Shown here in pieces: positions 7,272 to 13,884 of a stretch of 16,494 bases of DNA (position 1 is the stretch's first letter; the number at the start of each line of letters is the position of its first letter). Location: the NCBI GenBank assembly GCA_947460165.1, contig CANHKH010000028.1:1-16494 (forward strand), written 5' to 3'. Under the pieces are notes generated by a model. That model ran no database searches. It was not told the DNA's origin and worked only from the letters and a program-made list of their open reading frames with translations. Source of the stretch: Comamonadaceae bacterium. Its GTDB lineage: Bacteria; Pseudomonadota; Gammaproteobacteria; Burkholderiales; Burkholderiaceae_C. The position numbers and the translations under genes are program-made.

Positions 7272-8441
7272 TCAGCGGGCTTTGCCCGGGTCCTTCACGT
7301 CTTTGACCACGTCAAACTCGACATTGTGCAGCTGACCTTCTTTGCGCTCGACTCGGCGCAGGTAAATGTTTTGCACCACGTCGCGGGTTTGCGCGTCAAT
7401 GAACATGGGGCCGCGTGGGCTCTCAAAGATCTGGCCCTTCATGGCCGCCAGCAGCGCGTCGCCGCCGCCCTGGCCTTTGGAGACTTTGAGCGCCTCGTAA
7501 ATCACGCGCATGCCGTCGTAGCCGCCCACGGCCATGAAGTTGGGGCGCATGCCCTTGTTGGCCTTGCCAAATTCGGCCACAAACTTTTTGTTCATGGCAG
7601 AAGGGTGGTAGGCCGAATAGTGGTGCGAGGTGACCACGCCAATGGCGCCGTCGCCCATGTCGTTGAGCTGGTCGTCGTCGGTCACATCGCCCGTGCCAAT
7701 GAGCTTGATGCCGACCTTGTCCATGCCGCGCTCCAAGAACTGCTTCATCACGGCCGCGCCTGCGCCCGAGGGCACAAACACAAACAGCGCGTCGGGCTTG
7801 AGGTCACGCACTTTTTGCAAGAAGGGGGCGAAGTCTGGGTTGCGCAGGGGCACGCGCAGCGACTCGGGCACTTGGCCGCCGTTGAACAGCATGCGGTCTT
7901 TGAAAAAGCGCTCGGCATCAATGCCGGGGCCATAGTCCGACACCAGCGTCACCACGCGCTTGATGCCGTTCTTGGGCGCCCAGTCGGCCAGGGCCACCGA
8001 GGCCTGCGGCAGCGTGAAGCTGGTGCGCACAATGTAGGGCGAGGCTTCCGTGATGCTGGAGGTGGCGGCGGCCATCACCACCATGGGGGTTTTCGATTGG
8101 GTGGCAATCGGACCGACGGCCATGGCCGAGGGCGTGATGCCAAAGCCGGCCAGCACGTTGACCTTGTCGTTGACCACCAGTTCCTGGGCCAGGCGGCGTG
8201 TCACGTCCGGCAAGGAGGTGTCGTCTTTGACGATGAGCTGCACTTTTTTGCCCGCCACGGTGTCGCCGTTTTGCGCCATCCACAGCTTGGCCGCCGCCTC
8301 AATTTGCCGGCCTGTGGTCGCTTGCTGGCCCGTCATGGGCAAAATCAGGCCGATTTTGAACACATTGTCTTGGGCCAAGGCGGGCTGGGCCAGCAGGACA
8401 GAGGTGGCCAAGGCCAGGGCAGTGAGGTGGCGTCGTTTCAT
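7272..8441 (-). CDS. livK: Periplasmic substrate-binding protein of the HAAT importer (LivK-like)
   Basis: This 389-residue protein is the periplasmic receptor that presents substrate to the LivHM permeases. It has a clear Sec signal peptide (MKRRHLTALALATSVLLAQPALA, predicted cut after residue 23). The mature part is a type-I periplasmic binding fold (Peripla_BP_6): FKIGLILPMTGQQATTGRQIEAAAKLW at the start and VAGFGITPSAMAVGPIATQSKTPMVVMAAATS in the first lobe. It is the first gene of the operon. The start at 8441 is the natural one because the signal peptide begins there; the Shine-Dalgarno sequence is weak (TTGGAAAATAA). Receptors of this family bind branched-chain amino acids, amides, urea or aromatic acids, and the ligand cannot be read from sequence. 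Its place beside vanR/vanAB makes an aromatic acid possible. The 151 bp upstream (8442-8592) contain a TTGACA (8562-8557) without a convincing -10 partner. Confidence 0.92.
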   Translation of the reverse strand: MKRRHLTALALATSVLLAQPALAQDNVFKIGLILPMTGQQATTGRQIEAAAKLWMAQNGDTVAGKKVQLIVKDDTSLPDVTRRLAQELVVNDKVNVLAGFGITPSAMAVGPIATQSKTPMVVMAAATSSITEASPYIVRTSFTLPQASVALADWAPKNGIKRVVTLVSDYGPGIDAERFFKDRMLFNGGQVPESLRVPLRNPDFAPFLQKVRDLKPDALFVFVPSGAGAAVMKQFLERGMDKVGIKLIGTGDVTDDDQLNDMGDGAIGVVTSHHYSAYHPSAMNKKFVAEFGKANKGMRPNFMAVGGYDGMRVIYEALKVSKGQGGGDALLAAMKGQIFESPRGPMFIDAQTRDVVQNIYLRRVERKEGQLHNVEFDVVKDVKDPGKAR

Positions 8442-8592
8442 TTATTTTCCAATTTTTTGACGTTTGGGATTCTGCGAAAAGCCAGCGTAGTGTCAGGCAT
8501 TTCAATGGTACTAGTCTGTGCGAGTTCTGTGAGGGCTGATCGTCCCAGTGTGGAGCTGTCAACGCACCCTGGAAGATGCGCCGCATCACTTG

Positions 8593-9372
8593 TCAAGGCC
8601 TGGTCCTGAACTCGCGCTTTCGAATCAGCCGCACGGCGGGCATGGCTTCTATCGTGCCGGTCAGGGCTGCACGCAAATTGCGTTGTGCCAGGCGAGAGTG
8701 TTCGCGCATGATGGCTTCGGCGCGCGAACCTTCGCGCTGGCCAATGGCTTCGAGCACCTGGCGGTGTTGGTCCTGAGCCACCACCAGCATGTCGCGGGCG
8801 TGGCCAGAGTTGGCTTGAGCCACCACAAACCCGGAGGGCGATGCAAAAGGCAGCCGCACCACACGTTCGAGTTCTTTGGCAATCACGGCGCTGCTCGCCA
8901 TCTCGCTGAGCAGGCTGTGAAAATGCTCGTTCAGCCGCACGTAGGCTGTAAAAGCCTCGTCGTCCAGGGCGGGGTGGGCCAGTACCGCGTCAATTTCATC
9001 CAGGCAGGCGCGGGCTTCGGTCAACAGCATGGTGGGCACGCCGTGCTCGGCAGCCAAGCGGGCTGACAAGCCTTCCAGGGTGCCCCGCAGCTCAATGGCT
9101 TCAGAGATGTCCCGCTCGCTGAAGGTGCGCACGGTGTAACCCCCACCCGGCAAAAGCTCCAGCAAACCTTCCTGTTCCAGCCGCATCAAGGCCGCCCGAA
9201 TGGGGGTGCGTGAGACGCCCAGTTTTTCAGCAATGGCCACTTCAGCAATGCGGCTGCCGCCCGCCAGTTCGCCGGCCAGCACCATCTCACGAAGGCGCAG
9301 CAATGCCTTGACCGCCTGCGAGCTTGAGGGCTCGGCGTCTGTGCTGGAGTTGTTGTCTGCGAGTGCCGCCAT
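8593..9372 (-). CDS. vanR: GntR/FCD family transcriptional regulator (probable VanR)
   Basis: This 259-residue DNA-binding protein belongs to the FadR/VanR branch of the GntR family. The winged helix-turn-helix covers about residues 20-85, with VAIAEKLGVSRTPIRAALMR as the recognition region. The FCD ligand/metal domain covers about 90-240, with candidate metal-binding histidines H150 (LNEHFH), H203 (DQHRQVL) and H225 (REHSRL). It is divergent from vanA across a 146-bp gap, the arrangement of a local repressor released by vanillate. The palindrome in that gap is its likely site. ATG 9372 is a natural start for the family; the ribosome site is weak. The same strand continues to the liv operon 151 bp downstream, so readthrough is conceivable. 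Family assignment is strong; the VanR role rests on neighbours and on known VanR being of this family. Confidence 0.85.
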   Translation of the reverse strand: MAALADNNSSTDAEPSSSQAVKALLRLREMVLAGELAGGSRIAEVAIAEKLGVSRTPIRAALMRLEQEGLLELLPGGGYTVRTFSERDISEAIELRGTLEGLSARLAAEHGVPTMLLTEARACLDEIDAVLAHPALDDEAFTAYVRLNEHFHSLLSEMASSAVIAKELERVVRLPFASPSGFVVAQANSGHARDMLVVAQDQHRQVLEAIGQREGSRAEAIMREHSRLAQRNLRAALTGTIEAMPAVRLIRKREFRTRP

Positions 9373-9451
9373 GTATCCACTTTAGCAGCAGAACCTCAAA
9401 AATCGACCCGAAGACCGTCGAATAAGCGAAAAATTCTGATTATTTAGATCT

Positions 9452-9465
9452 GACTGTATACAGTC
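9452..9465. promoter_or_regulatory. Probable VanR operator palindrome
   Basis: GACTGTATACAGTC is a perfect 14-bp palindrome in the vanR-vanA gap, centred on GTATAC. Short, near-perfect palindromes of this kind are typical sites of GntR/FCD regulators. It overlaps the proposed vanA -35 box, so binding would block transcription, and it is close enough to affect vanR itself. The perfect symmetry is seen; the identity of the regulator is inferred. Confidence 0.6.
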
Positions 9466-9485
9466 TGTATCCATAGAACCATAAT
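9457..9485 (+). promoter_or_regulatory. Possible vanA promoter
   Basis: TATACA (9457-9462, four of six consensus bases) and CATAAT (9480-9485, five of six) are separated by 17 bp. They would place the transcription start near 9492, some 27 bp before the vanA start codon. The -35 box lies inside the palindrome at 9452-9465, giving a simple repression mechanism. Confidence 0.42.
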
Positions 9486-9518
9486 CACGATCCATCCCTT
9501 TTGCAAAAGATGAGCGAC

Positions 9519-10571
9519 ATGTTTCCTAAAAACGCCTGGTACGTGGCCTGTACCCCCGACGAAATCGATGCCAAGCCCCTGGGCCGCAGGGTGTGTGGCG
9601 AGTCCATTGCCTTTTACCGACCGCAAGAAGGCCAGGTCGCGGCGGTGGAGGACTTTTGCCCGCACCGCGGCGCCGCCCTGTCGCTGGGCCAGGTGTGTGA
9701 AGGCCAGCTGGTCTGCGGCTACCACGGCCTGGTGATGGGCTGCAACGGCAAAACCGTCTCCATGCCGGGTCAGCGGGTGGGCGGATTTCCAGCCATTCGC
9801 GCCTACCCCGTGATCGAGCGCCACGGCTTTATTTGGGTCTGGCCAGGCGATCCGGCGCTGGCCGACCCGGCCAAATTGCACCACCTGCACTGGGCCGACA
9901 GCCCCGACTGGGCTTATGGCGGGGGCATGTACCACATTCACTGCGATTACCGCTTGATGGTCGACAACCTGATGGACCTGACGCACGAAACCTATGTGCA
10001 CACCACCAGCATTGGTCAAAAAGAAATTGACGAAACCCCGGTCACCACCAAAACCGTGGGCGAAGAAGTCATCACCAGCCGCTTCATGAATGGCGTCAAA
10101 GCCCCGCCTTTTTGGCGCGCCAACCTGCGCGGCAACGGCCTGCCCGACGACCAGCTGGTGGACCGCTGGCAGATTTGCCACTTCAGCCCACCCAGCCATG
10201 TGATGATCGAAGTGGGTGTGGCCCTGGCCGGCCAGGGCGGCTACGAGGCCCCAGCCGACCAAAAGGTCTCCAGCATCGTGGTGGACTTCCTCACCCCAGA
10301 GACCGAGACCAGCATGTGGTACTTCTGGGGCATGGCGCGCAACTTCAACGTCAAGGACAAAAACCTCACGGCGCAAATCAAAGAAGGCCAGGGCAAGGTG
10401 TTTGCCGAAGACACGGCGGTGCTTGAAGCCCAGCAGCGCAACCTGACGCTGTATAAAAACAGAAAGCTGTTGTTGCTTAACATCGACGCAGGTGGCGTAC
10501 AGTCTCGCCGCATCATTGACCGTTTGATCGCCGCCGAACAAGCCCCCCAGGCTGCAGACGCGGTGCTGTAA
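9519..10571 (+). CDS. vanA: Vanillate O-demethylase oxygenase subunit (VanA)
   Basis: VanA is the terminal Rieske oxygenase that converts vanillate to protocatechuate and formaldehyde using O2 and electrons from VanB. Counted from MFPKNAWYVAC, the Rieske centre is C47-P-H49 with C66-x2-H69 (FCPHRG and CGYHG, 16 residues between H49 and C66). The mononuclear iron site is in DNLMDLTHETYVH, with H156 and H161. The segments AYGGGMYHIHCDYRLM and LNIDAGGVQSRRIID agree closely with known VanA proteins. I chose ATG 9519 because the family begins MFPKN; ATG 9510 (adds MSD) and TTG 9501 are in the same frame, and none has a strong Shine-Dalgarno sequence. The 350-residue length is normal. vanB starts 16 nt after the stop. 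A close relative acting on another methoxybenzoate cannot be excluded, but VanA is the best call. Confidence 0.93.
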   Translation: MFPKNAWYVACTPDEIDAKPLGRRVCGESIAFYRPQEGQVAAVEDFCPHRGAALSLGQVCEGQLVCGYHGLVMGCNGKTVSMPGQRVGGFPAIRAYPVIERHGFIWVWPGDPALADPAKLHHLHWADSPDWAYGGGMYHIHCDYRLMVDNLMDLTHETYVHTTSIGQKEIDETPVTTKTVGEEVITSRFMNGVKAPPFWRANLRGNGLPDDQLVDRWQICHFSPPSHVMIEVGVALAGQGGYEAPADQKVSSIVVDFLTPETETSMWYFWGMARNFNVKDKNLTAQIKEGQGKVFAEDTAVLEAQQRNLTLYKNRKLLLLNIDAGGVQSRRIIDRLIAAEQAPQAADAVL

Positions 10572-10587
10572 CTTTTAAACATCAGCC

Positions 10588-11538
10588 ATGACACAACTAC
10601 AGGTGAAAGTGTTGCGCCGACGCGCAGAAGCCCAGGACATTGACAGCTTTGTGCTGGCGCGCAGCGACGGTGGCGCACTGCCGGCGTTTTCGGCCGGCTC
10701 CCACATCGACGTGCACCTGCCCGGCGGCCTGGTGCGCCCCTACTCGCTGTGCAATGACCCGCAGGACGCAGCGCACTACCGCCTGGGCATCTTGCGCGAT
10801 GCCGCCTCCCGGGGTGGCTCGGTGGCCATGCACGACCTGGTCAAAGAAGGCGATATGCTGAGCATCAGCGAGCCGCGCAACAACTTTCCGCTGCACAGCG
10901 CCCCGCACTCGGTGCTGCTGGCCGGTGGCATTGGCATCACGCCGCTTTTGTGCATGGCCCAGCGTTTGGCGGCCACGGGCGCGAGCTTTGAAATTCACGC
11001 CTGCAACCGCGCCTTGGTGCGCAGCGCTTTTTTGAACGAGCTCCAAGCCTTTGGCGAGCGTTTTCACCTGCACCTGGACGACGGCGAAGCCGCACAAAAG
11101 CTGGACCTGCCCGCCGTGCTCAAGGCTTCGCCCGCCGGCACGCGCCTGTATGTGTGCGGCCCCACTGGCTTTATTGACTTTGTGGTGAGCACGGCCAAAA
11201 GCCATGGCTGGCCCGCCGACCAGGTGCACCTGGAGTACTTTGGCGCGGCCCCGCAAGACACCACGGGCGACGGCAGTTTTGAAGTTCGCATCGCCAGCAC
11301 CGGCAAAAGTTACACCATAGCCGCCGACCAAACCGTCACGGCCGCCTTGCAGGCCCATGGCGTGGACATTTTGGTCTCCTGCGAGCAAGGCGTGTGCGGC
11401 ACTTGCATCACCCGTGTGCTTGAAGGCGAGTGCGACCACCGCGACATGTACTTCACCGACGAGGAGAAGGCTTTGAACGACCAATTCACGCCCTGCTGCT
11501 CGCGCGCCAAGTCGGCCGTGCTGGTGCTCGATTTGTGA
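10588..11538 (+). CDS. vanB: Vanillate O-demethylase reductase subunit (VanB)
   Basis: VanB is the cytosolic class IA-type reductase that carries electrons from NAD(P)H through FMN and a [2Fe-2S] cluster to VanA. The flavin-binding motif is R50-PYS in LVRPYSLCND. The nucleotide-binding glycine loop is GGIGITPL at 113-120, and the YVCGP segment is at 188-192. The C-terminal plant-type ferredoxin domain has C265, C270, C273 and C303 in the CX4CX2CX29C pattern. All cofactor motifs are intact and the 316-residue length is normal. It starts 16 nt after vanA on the same strand with no obvious Shine-Dalgarno sequence, so translation may depend on coupling to vanA. The pairing with vanA makes the assignment firm. 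Confidence 0.93.
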   Translation: MTQLQVKVLRRRAEAQDIDSFVLARSDGGALPAFSAGSHIDVHLPGGLVRPYSLCNDPQDAAHYRLGILRDAASRGGSVAMHDLVKEGDMLSISEPRNNFPLHSAPHSVLLAGGIGITPLLCMAQRLAATGASFEIHACNRALVRSAFLNELQAFGERFHLHLDDGEAAQKLDLPAVLKASPAGTRLYVCGPTGFIDFVVSTAKSHGWPADQVHLEYFGAAPQDTTGDGSFEVRIASTGKSYTIAADQTVTAALQAHGVDILVSCEQGVCGTCITRVLEGECDHRDMYFTDEEKALNDQFTPCCSRAKSAVLVLDL

Positions 11539-11560
11539 GCACCCAGTGTTGAGCTAGCAT
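11533..11560 (+). promoter_or_regulatory. Possible internal promoter before the core-MetE gene
   Basis: TTGTGA (11533-11538, overlapping the vanB stop) and TAGCAT (11555-11560) are spaced 16 bp and each match four of six sigma-70 bases. If active, the methyltransferase gene could be expressed without vanAB. The match is weak. Confidence 0.22.
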
Positions 11561-11593
11561 TCGCCCCACCATTTCAACAGAGGAGACCAGAGC

Positions 11594-12706
11594 ATGGTTC
11601 AGTTACCCGCCCGCTACGACCACGTCGGCAGCTTTCTTCGCCCCGCCTACCTGCTGGAGGCGCGCGAGCAAAAGGCCAAGGGCCAGATCACCCCCGAGCA
11701 GCTTCGCGCGGTCGAGGACAAGGCGATTGCGGAGATCGTCAAGTTCCAGCAAGACGTGGGCCTCAAAGCCATCACCGACGGCGAGTTCCGCCGCACCTAT
11801 TTCCACATCGACTTTCTGGAGCAACTCGGCGGCGTGGTCACCGACATTCCGATGTCGGTGCTGCACCCCGATGGCACCACGCACCTGGCCCCGCCAGTGA
11901 TCCGTGTCACCGACAAAGTCACGCACGCCAAGAACATCCAGCTGGCTGACTTTGAATACCTCAAGAGCCAAGTGGCTGCGGGCTGCACACCCAAGGTGAC
12001 CATTCCCTCGCCCACCATGCTGCACTTCCGTGGTGGCCGCGCCGGCATCAGCCGCACGGCTTACCCCGAGCTGGACCCCGCGTTTTACGACGACGTGGCC
12101 AAAGCCTACGGCGACGAGCTGCGCAGCTTGGCCGCCGCCGGTTGCACCTATGTGCAAATGGACGACACCAACTTGGCCTACCTGTGCGACGAAAAAATGC
12201 GCGAAGCCGCCCGCCAGCGTGGGGACGACCCCAACGAGCTGCCGCACCGCTACGCGCAGTTCGTCAACAAGGTGGTGGCGCAAAAGCCCGAAGGCATGCT
12301 CTTGGCCATGCACCTGTGCCGCGGCAACTTCAAGAGCACGCACGCAGCCGCAGGCAATTACGAGCCGGTGGCCGAGGCCTTGCTCTCGGAGATGGACATC
12401 GACGCCTATTTCCTGGAGTACGACGACGACCGCAGCGGCGACTTCCGTCCCCTGCGCTTTTTGCCCAAGGGCAAAACCGTGGTGCTGGGCTTGGTGACCA
12501 CCAAGTTTGGCGAGATGGAAAGCAAAGACGCACTCAAGCGCCGCATTGAAGAAGCCGCCAAGTACGCGCCCTTGGACCAGCTGGCGCTGTCGCCCCAGTG
12601 TGGTTTTTCAAGCACCGTGCACGGCAACAACATTGCCGTGCAGGCCCAGCGCGACAAGCTGCGCTTGGTCATTGAGACCACCCAGGAAGTCTGGGGCGAG
12701 GCCTGA
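11594..12706 (+). CDS. Core-MetE methyltransferase family protein (YxjG/YxjH-like)
   Basis: This 370-residue protein corresponds to the C-terminal catalytic half of cobalamin-independent methionine synthase without its N-terminal folate-binding domain. The start PARYDHVGSFLRP and the segment AITDGEFRR resemble Bacillus YxjG/YxjH. The zinc-ligand set of MetE is recognisable: H240 and C242 in AMHLCRGN, E275 in YFLEYDDDR and C336 in SPQCGFSS. The QMDD segment (188-191) stands where MetE has QIDE. Homocysteine, or another thiol, is the expected methyl acceptor; the donor is not known for this group. ATG 11594 has AGAGGAGAC about 8 nt upstream. The gene lies 55 bp after vanB on the same strand and ends before a strong terminator, so it may be cotranscribed. 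Related proteins include folate-independent methionine synthases and alkyl-thiol transferases, so the reaction is uncertain while the family is clear. Confidence 0.85.
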   Translation: MVQLPARYDHVGSFLRPAYLLEAREQKAKGQITPEQLRAVEDKAIAEIVKFQQDVGLKAITDGEFRRTYFHIDFLEQLGGVVTDIPMSVLHPDGTTHLAPPVIRVTDKVTHAKNIQLADFEYLKSQVAAGCTPKVTIPSPTMLHFRGGRAGISRTAYPELDPAFYDDVAKAYGDELRSLAAAGCTYVQMDDTNLAYLCDEKMREAARQRGDDPNELPHRYAQFVNKVVAQKPEGMLLAMHLCRGNFKSTHAAAGNYEPVAEALLSEMDIDAYFLEYDDDRSGDFRPLRFLPKGKTVVLGLVTTKFGEMESKDALKRRIEEAAKYAPLDQLALSPQCGFSSTVHGNNIAVQAQRDKLRLVIETTQEVWGEA

Positions 12707-12713
12707 GCTTGAA

Positions 12714-12737
12714 GACCGGGCTTTTTAAAGCCCGGTC
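12714..12737. other. Perfect hairpin after the core-MetE gene
   Basis: GACCGGGCTTT and AAAGCCCGGTC form a perfect palindrome with a 2-nt centre, 7 bp after the stop codon. There is no U-run after it on either strand, so alone it is not a classic terminator. It may stabilise the transcript end or support the terminator that follows 15 bp later. Confidence 0.5.
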
Positions 12738-12752
12738 AGCAAACGTGTAAAG

Positions 12753-12785
12753 ACGCCCAGCCGGGTTCACGGGCTGGGCGTTTTT
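12753..12785 (+). terminator. Intrinsic terminator between convergent genes
   Basis: ACGCCCAGCC (12753-12762) and GGCTGGGCGT (12772-12781) form a perfect 10-bp stem with a 9-nt loop, followed by TTTTT ending at 12785. It ends the vanAB/core-MetE transcript. On the opposite strand the stem follows the stop of the Bug receptor gene, with a weaker CTTT behind it, so it may work in both directions. Confidence 0.78.
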
Positions 12786-12789
12786 GCAC

Positions 12790-13764
12790 TTATTGCTGGG
12801 GAATTTTGGCCCGGGTGATCACCTCGCCCCAGCGGCGAATGTCACTGGCCAGCAAAGCGGCGGTTTGCTCTGGGGTGCTGGCCTGGGCATCCACGTTCAA
12901 CTCAGCCAGCTTTTTCTTCACGTCCGGTGCGTTCAAGGCGGCGGTGATTTCCTTGTTCAATCGCGCGATCACGGCTGGCGGTGTTTTGGCCGGGGCGGCC
13001 AGGGCGTTCCAGCTGGAGGCGCTCAAATTGGCCACACCGGCTTCTTTGGCGGTGGGCACCTCGGGCAGCACGGCCGCGCGTTTGTCGCCCGTCACAGCCA
13101 GGGCGCGCAGGGCCTGGGCGCTGATTTGCGACATCACCGGCCCCAAAATTTCCACCGCCACCTCCACCTGGCCCCCGCGCAGCGCGGTGACCACGGCGGG
13201 CGTGCCGTTGAAAGGCACGATCTGCGCGTCAATCCCCGCCGCGGTTTTGAACAGCTCGGCCGCCAGGTTCTGGGTGCTGCCCACGTTGATGCTGCCCACG
13301 TTGAGTTTGCCGGGGTTGGCGCGGGCAAAGGCCAGCAGCTCGCCCAGCGTTTTAAAGCGCGAATTGGCTGGCACGATGATGGCAATGTCAAAAGTGCCCA
13401 GGGTTGAGATGGGCGCAAAGTCTTTGAGCGTGTCAAAAGGCAGGGACTTGAACAGGCCCGCGCTCACCGCCGTGCCGTTGGACATGAGCAGCAAGGTGTG
13501 GCCGTCGGGATCGGCCTTGGCCACGGCATCGCCCGCCACCACGCCGCCTGCGCCGGGTTTGTTCTCAATCACCACCGACTGGCCCAGGCCCTCGGCCATT
13601 TTGGCGGCCACGGTGCGGACGGTGAGGTCGGCCACGCCGCCTGCGCCAAAGGGCACGACGATGCGCACGGCCTTGCTCGGAAAGGTCTGGGCCAGGGCCG
13701 GGGTGGCCAGGGAGGTGGACAGGGCCAGGCCCAAGGCCAGGCGAGAAAGTTGTCGGCGTTTCAT
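12790..13764 (-). CDS. Bug/TctC family periplasmic receptor (orphan)
   Basis: This 324-residue protein belongs to the Bug family of extracytoplasmic receptors, the TctC component of tripartite tricarboxylate transporters, which bind carboxylates and other small molecules. A Sec signal peptide (MKRRQLSRLALGLALSTSLATPALA, cut after residue 25) is followed by the family start FPSKAVRIVVPFGAGGVADLTVR. The segments VIENKPGAGGVVAGDAVAKADPDGHTLL and VPTAKEAGV are family marks. No TctA or TctB membrane genes are present in the window, so it is an orphan receptor, as is common for the many Bug genes of Burkholderiales. ATG 13764 has AGGA nine bases upstream. It is convergent with the core-MetE gene and downstream of alr on the same strand, with 120 bp between. 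The ligand cannot be read. A TTGACA (13839-13834) upstream may be its -35 box. Confidence 0.92.
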   Translation of the reverse strand: MKRRQLSRLALGLALSTSLATPALAQTFPSKAVRIVVPFGAGGVADLTVRTVAAKMAEGLGQSVVIENKPGAGGVVAGDAVAKADPDGHTLLLMSNGTAVSAGLFKSLPFDTLKDFAPISTLGTFDIAIIVPANSRFKTLGELLAFARANPGKLNVGSINVGSTQNLAAELFKTAAGIDAQIVPFNGTPAVVTALRGGQVEVAVEILGPVMSQISAQALRALAVTGDKRAAVLPEVPTAKEAGVANLSASSWNALAAPAKTPPAVIARLNKEITAALNAPDVKKKLAELNVDAQASTPEQTAALLASDIRRWGEVITRAKIPQQ

Positions 13765-13840
13765 GTGAAAAGGTCCTAATAAAAGCGGCTGGGCTCAGCT
13801 TGCAAAGGCTTAGTTGCGTGCAGATGCTGCGCCTGTCAAA

Positions 13841-13875
13841 CTGTTCATCAATTCAAAGCTTGCGAATTTGAACAG
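13841..13875. repeat. Inverted repeat between alr and the Bug receptor gene
   Basis: CTGTTCA (13841-13847) and TGAACAG (13869-13875) are 7-bp inverted arms. On the minus strand the second arm is followed directly by TTTGACA. It could be a weak terminator for alr or an operator just upstream of the receptor promoter. The remainder of the 120-bp gap shows nothing else. Confidence 0.35.
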
Positions 13876-13884
13876 ACTTGGCGC

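Noticed and set aside
8573..8587. Short palindrome GATGCGCCGCATC just after vanR
   Set aside because: The usable stem is only 5-6 bp with almost no loop and no U-run. It is too weak to call a terminator.
7176..8609. A 477-codon plus-strand frame opposite livK
   Set aside because: It is an antisense shadow of a clear periplasmic receptor with an intact signal peptide. No family resemblance and the same H/G/Q/V-rich composition.
9444..10541. A 365-codon minus-strand frame opposite vanA
   Set aside because: VanA has all its metal-binding motifs on the plus strand. This frame has no motif and would also run over the vanA promoter.
10597..11484. A 295-codon minus-strand frame opposite vanB
   Set aside because: It mirrors VanB, whose flavin, nucleotide and iron-sulfur motifs are intact.
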